Origin: an uncultured Clostridium sp.
GTDB lineage: Bacteria > Bacillota > Clostridia > Clostridiales > Clostridiaceae
Direction of reading: 5' to 3'
DNA length: 8,864 nt
Assembly (NCBI GenBank): GCA_946575275.1
Contig: CAMNZV010000051.1
Coordinates: 1 to 8,864, forward strand
The notes under the pieces were generated by a model. That model was not told where the DNA came from and did no database searches. It worked only from the letters and a program-made list of their open reading frames with translations. Positions 6,090 through 8,864 of this stretch are shown here, piece by piece. Each line of letters opens with the position of its first letter. The stretch's first letter is position 1. Both the position numbers and the translations under genes were made by a program.

Positions 6090-7508
6090 TTAAAGCTTTT
6101 CAATTTTTAGCATATTTGTACCACCAGCTTGAGTTGTTGGCATACCTGCTATAACAATAATAGAGTCATCATTCTTTGCAAAATTATTATTTAAAGCAGT
6201 TTTCCTAGCTTCATTTAATATTTCATCTGTTGTATTAAACATTTCACTTTGCCTTGGAAAAACACCGAAGTTTAAGGCTAAGCTTCTTAAAACCTCTTCA
6301 TGTGGTGTTATTGCAATTACAGGGCATTTAGGTCTATATTTTGATACTAAAGCTGCAGTAGAACCACTTTTAGTTGCAGCTAAAATTGCCTTTGCATCAA
6401 GTAATACAGAAGTTCTACAAGCAGAGTAACTTATAGCATCAGCATAATCAAATAAAGAGTCTAAAGGATTTTCCTTTTTAAAGTGATCGTAGCTTAAATT
6501 ATTTTCAGCTTCCATTGCAATGTTTGACATGGTTTTTGCAGCTTCTATAGGAAAACTACCAGAGGCACTTTCGCCAGAAAGCATAATAGCATCTGTTCCA
6601 TCGAAAATTGCATTGCAAATATCAGAGGCTTCTGCACGAGTTGGCATAGAATTTCTAATCATTGAGTCAAGCATTTGAGTTGCAGTTATAACAACCTTAC
6701 CTGCTATATTACATTTTTTAATAATTGATTTTTGGATAATTGGAACTCTTTCAATTGGAATTTCAACACCCATATCACCTCTAGCAACCATAACAGCATC
6801 AGTAACTTCAATAATAGAATTAATGTTATCTACACCTTCTTGGCTTTCTATTTTTGCAATTATTTTAATATGTTCCCCATTGTTGTCCTTTAAAACCTTT
6901 CTAACTTCTAAAATATCACTAGCTTTTCTTATGAAAGAGGCTGCAATAAAGTCAACACCCATTTTACAACCAAAGGCTATATCATCCTTATCCTTGTCAG
7001 TAATAGAAGGTAATTTAATTGAAACTCCAGGAACGTTGACACCTTTGTGATTTTTAATTATACCTCCAACAACTACTGTACATTTAATTTCCTTGCCAAT
7101 AATATTAACAATTTTAAATCTTAATAAACCATCATCAACTAAAATAGTGCCACCAATTTCTACATCCTTATATAAAATATCATAGGTTATAGAACAGCGG
7201 GTTTCATCCCCAAGTATTTCTCTGTCACAGAAAAATGAAAAAGGACGACCTTTTTTTAGTTCAGCCTCACCATTTATAAAATTATGAGTTCTAATTTTAG
7301 GACCCTTAATATCTAATACTATTGCAGTTGAAGCATTCTTTTCTTTGCGAACTTCTTTTATTAAATCAATTTTTTCCTTGTGGCTTTCATGATCTCCATG
7401 TGAAAAATTAAGCCTTGCAGCACTCATTCCAATATCAATGAATTTACTTAAAGTTTCTTTATTATCACTAGCTGGACCAATAGTAAAAATCATTTTTGTT
7501 TTTTGCAT
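6090..7508 (-). CDS. pyk: Pyruvate kinase
   Basis: This cytosolic enzyme transfers phosphate from phosphoenolpyruvate to ADP, the last step of glycolysis. The 472-residue length fits the short form; the extra C-terminal PEP-utiliser-like domain of Bacillus Pyk (about 585 residues) is absent. The N-terminus has TIGPAS and ARLNFSHG (R32, N34, S36). The beta-barrel active site includes D66, the catalytic lysine and metal-binding glutamate in KIES (K219, E221), and RGDMGVE (D245). ATQMLDSM and PTRAEASD follow, then the C-terminal allosteric domain from about 350. At the site equivalent to rabbit Glu117 this enzyme has lysine (GPKIRT, K71) and at the Thr113 site isoleucine (I67). Lysine at the first site marks potassium-independent pyruvate kinases. 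The ATG at 7506-7508 follows a perfect AGGAGG (complement of 7517-7522) eight bases upstream. No pfkA lies beside it, although pfkA-pyk pairs are common in Firmicutes, so this may be a stand-alone or second copy. Confidence 0.97.
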   Translation of the reverse strand: MQKTKMIFTIGPASDNKETLSKFIDIGMSAARLNFSHGDHESHKEKIDLIKEVRKEKNASTAIVLDIKGPKIRTHNFINGEAELKKGRPFSFFCDREILGDETRCSITYDILYKDVEIGGTILVDDGLLRFKIVNIIGKEIKCTVVVGGIIKNHKGVNVPGVSIKLPSITDKDKDDIAFGCKMGVDFIAASFIRKASDILEVRKVLKDNNGEHIKIIAKIESQEGVDNINSIIEVTDAVMVARGDMGVEIPIERVPIIQKSIIKKCNIAGKVVITATQMLDSMIRNSMPTRAEASDICNAIFDGTDAIMLSGESASGSFPIEAAKTMSNIAMEAENNLSYDHFKKENPLDSLFDYADAISYSACRTSVLLDAKAILAATKSGSTAALVSKYRPKCPVIAITPHEEVLRSLALNFGVFPRQSEMFNTTDEILNEARKTALNNNFAKNDDSIIVIAGMPTTQAGGTNMLKIEKL

Positions 7509-7605
7509 GTATAAAACCTCCTATTAATTAAATAATAAAATATGGAATAGTAAAATTTATATTAGTATAATAGTAACATAGAAAGAATAGAAAGGAAGGG
7601 TTATC
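7509..7605. other. Divergent intergenic region between pyk and pepD
   Basis: These 97 bases hold the leaders and promoters of two divergently transcribed genes. The plus-strand promoter for pepD is listed separately. For pyk, several AT-rich -10-like hexamers exist on the minus strand (for example TATACT and TATAAA within the complement of 7551-7570), but none is paired with a convincing -35, so I do not assign its promoter. I see no clear operator, riboswitch or attenuator here. Confidence 0.6.
7543..7571 (+). promoter_or_regulatory. Likely promoter of pepD
   Basis: A perfect -10 TATAAT lies at 7566-7571. At the ideal 17-base spacing upstream is TGGAAT (7543-7548), only three of six matches to the -35 consensus. 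Transcription would start near 7578, giving a leader of roughly 28 bases before the ATG at 7606. The weak -35 suggests modest strength or help from an activator. Confidence 0.5.
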
Positions 7606-8864
7606 ATGAAAAGTTTACAAAATATTGAACCAACTATAGTATTTGATAATTTTAGTAAGATATCAGAAATACCAAGAGGTTCAGGTAATGAAAAGGCAAT
7701 AAGTGATTATTTAGTTAGTTTTGCAAAGAATCTAAATCTAGAAGTTATTCAGGATGAAGCATTAAATGTTATTATAAAAAAACCAGCAACAAAAGGATAT
7801 GAAAATTCAAAACCAGTTATAATTCAAGGGCATATGGATATGGTTTGTGAAAAAAATAATGATACCATACATGATTTTAGTAAAGATCCATTAAAACTTG
7901 TGATAGATGGAGACAAAATATATGCACAGGGAACAACCCTTGGAGCAGATGATGGAATTGCTGTAGCCTATGCTATGGCATTACTTCAAGATAGTACAAT
8001 AGAACATCCACCTTTAGAAATATTAATAACAACAGATGAAGAAAGTGGAATGACTGGAGCTATGAATATTAATAGGGAACATTTAAAAGGAAAGATACTT
8101 ATTAATATTGACACTGAAGAAGAAGGTTACTTACTTGTAAGCTGTGCAGGTGGAATTAGAACAAAAAGTGAAATAAAGCTTATAAAAGAAAAGGCAAAAA
8201 ATAATTCTATAGCACAAAAGATAATTATTAAGGGACTAAAGGGAGGACATTCTGGAACTGACATAGATAAAGGAAGAGGAAACTCTAACAAAATATTAGG
8301 TAGAATATTAAAAGAATTAGAAGATAATTTTAATTACAACATAATTTCTATAAATGGAGGCTCTAAAAACAATGCAATTCCAAGAGAGGCAGAGGCAATA
8401 ATTTATATAGAAGAAAATCAAAGAGAAATATTAAAAGATACAGTTAAAAATATCTCATTAAAAATTAAAAATGAGCTTATAAATAAAGATTTTGGAATAA
8501 CTATTTTAATTGAAGATGTAAAAGAAATACCCAAAGAAGTGATAAATTTAGAATGCAGTAAAAGAATTATTTACTTACTTTATTTGTATCCAAATGGTAT
8601 TAACACAATGAGTGCATCTATAGAGAATTTAACAGAAAGCTCTACCAATCTTGGAATAGTTAAAACAAATAATGATGTAATTGAATTTGATAGTGCTGTT
8701 AGAAGCTCTATAACAACTCTTAAAGATGATATAGTAAATAAAATAAAAACAATAACAGAAATATTAGGTGGAGAATGTACATCAAATGCAGGTTATCCAG
8801 CTTGGGAATATAAAAAAGATTCTAAAACCCGTGATATATGTAAAAGAGTATATAAAGAAATGTA
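7606..8864 (+). CDS. pepD: M20-family aminoacyl-histidine (cytosol nonspecific) dipeptidase, 3' partial
   Basis: An open frame of 419 complete codons runs off the end of the window with no stop. The start ATG 7606 follows AAGGAAGGG at 7592-7600. The protein matches PepD (peptidase M20C), a cytosolic two-zinc peptidase that splits Xaa-His and many other dipeptides. Visible motifs are IPRGSGNE near the N-terminus; GHMDMV with metal ligand H76 and D78; LGADDG with the bridging aspartate at 115-116; TTDEESGM with the general-base and metal glutamates E145 and E146; INIDTEEEG with metal ligand D169; and GLKGGHSGTDI with H215 in the lid domain. Family members are usually about 480-490 residues, so some 65 residues are missing, including the C-terminal metal-binding histidine region. 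Nothing in the visible part suggests a broken gene. It would let the cell recycle or feed on small peptides, as expected for a fermentative clostridium. Confidence 0.95.
   Translation, partial: MKSLQNIEPTIVFDNFSKISEIPRGSGNEKAISDYLVSFAKNLNLEVIQDEALNVIIKKPATKGYENSKPVIIQGHMDMVCEKNNDTIHDFSKDPLKLVIDGDKIYAQGTTLGADDGIAVAYAMALLQDSTIEHPPLEILITTDEESGMTGAMNINREHLKGKILINIDTEEEGYLLVSCAGGIRTKSEIKLIKEKAKNNSIAQKIIIKGLKGGHSGTDIDKGRGNSNKILGRILKELEDNFNYNIISINGGSKNNAIPREAEAIIYIEENQREILKDTVKNISLKIKNELINKDFGITILIEDVKEIPKEVINLECSKRIIYLLYLYPNGINTMSASIENLTESSTNLGIVKTNNDVIEFDSAVRSSITTLKDDIVNKIKTITEILGGECTSNAGYPAWEYKKDSKTRDICKRVYKEM

Noticed and set aside
6823..7050. Plus-strand open frame inside pyk
   Set aside because: It is antisense to the pyruvate kinase active-site region and has no coding features of its own.
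6065..7582. The 11-base repeat TAGTAACATAG shared by the terminator arm and the pyk-pepD intergenic region
   Set aside because: It is short, AT-rich and occurs in unrelated contexts about 1.5 kb apart; chance is the simplest explanation.

Overview
The window is AT-rich, low-GC Firmicutes DNA. Most codons end in A or T, ribosome binding sites are strong AGGAGG-type, and intergenic gaps are short. The gene families point to Clostridium sensu stricto or a close relative; the species cannot be named from this sequence. It looks like ordinary chromosome. I see no insertion sequence, phage gene, tRNA, rRNA or CRISPR array, and no stretch above 300 bases lacks a gene.

Layout. (1) Bases 2-1573, plus strand: the C-terminal 523 codons of a large SMC/SbcC-like (YhaN-type) ATPase with a transmembrane hairpin and a long coiled coil; its N-terminus lies outside the window. 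(2) Bases 1657-2553, plus: a zinc-type ABC transporter substrate-binding lipoprotein. It has its own sigma-A-like promoter and a candidate Fur-family (Zur-like) operator, but no permease or ATPase gene next to it. (3) Bases 2639-6035, plus: three tightly spaced genes that look like one operon. They encode a membrane-anchored MutS-like ATPase without mismatch-recognition domains, a two-CBS-domain protein, and a four-S1-domain RpsA-like protein. (4) Bases 6090-7508, minus: pyruvate kinase, convergent with the S1 gene. The two are separated by a strong hairpin whose U-rich tail is on the minus strand. (5) From 7606 to the window edge, plus: an M20-family dipeptidase (PepD), divergent from pyk and cut off at its C-terminus.

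How the genes fit together. pyk and pepD are housekeeping metabolic genes, for ATP and pyruvate production and for peptide use. The lipoprotein would capture zinc at the cell surface for a transporter encoded elsewhere, probably under zinc control. The least explained part is the MutS-like/CBS/S1 cluster: a membrane P-loop ATPase from a DNA-repair superfamily, beside a probable nucleotide sensor and an RNA-binding protein. The YhaN-type protein just upstream is another DNA-repair-type ATPase with a membrane hairpin. I see no clear sign of a new defence or mobile system. The membrane MutS-like protein and its neighbours are the best candidates for uncharacterised biology.
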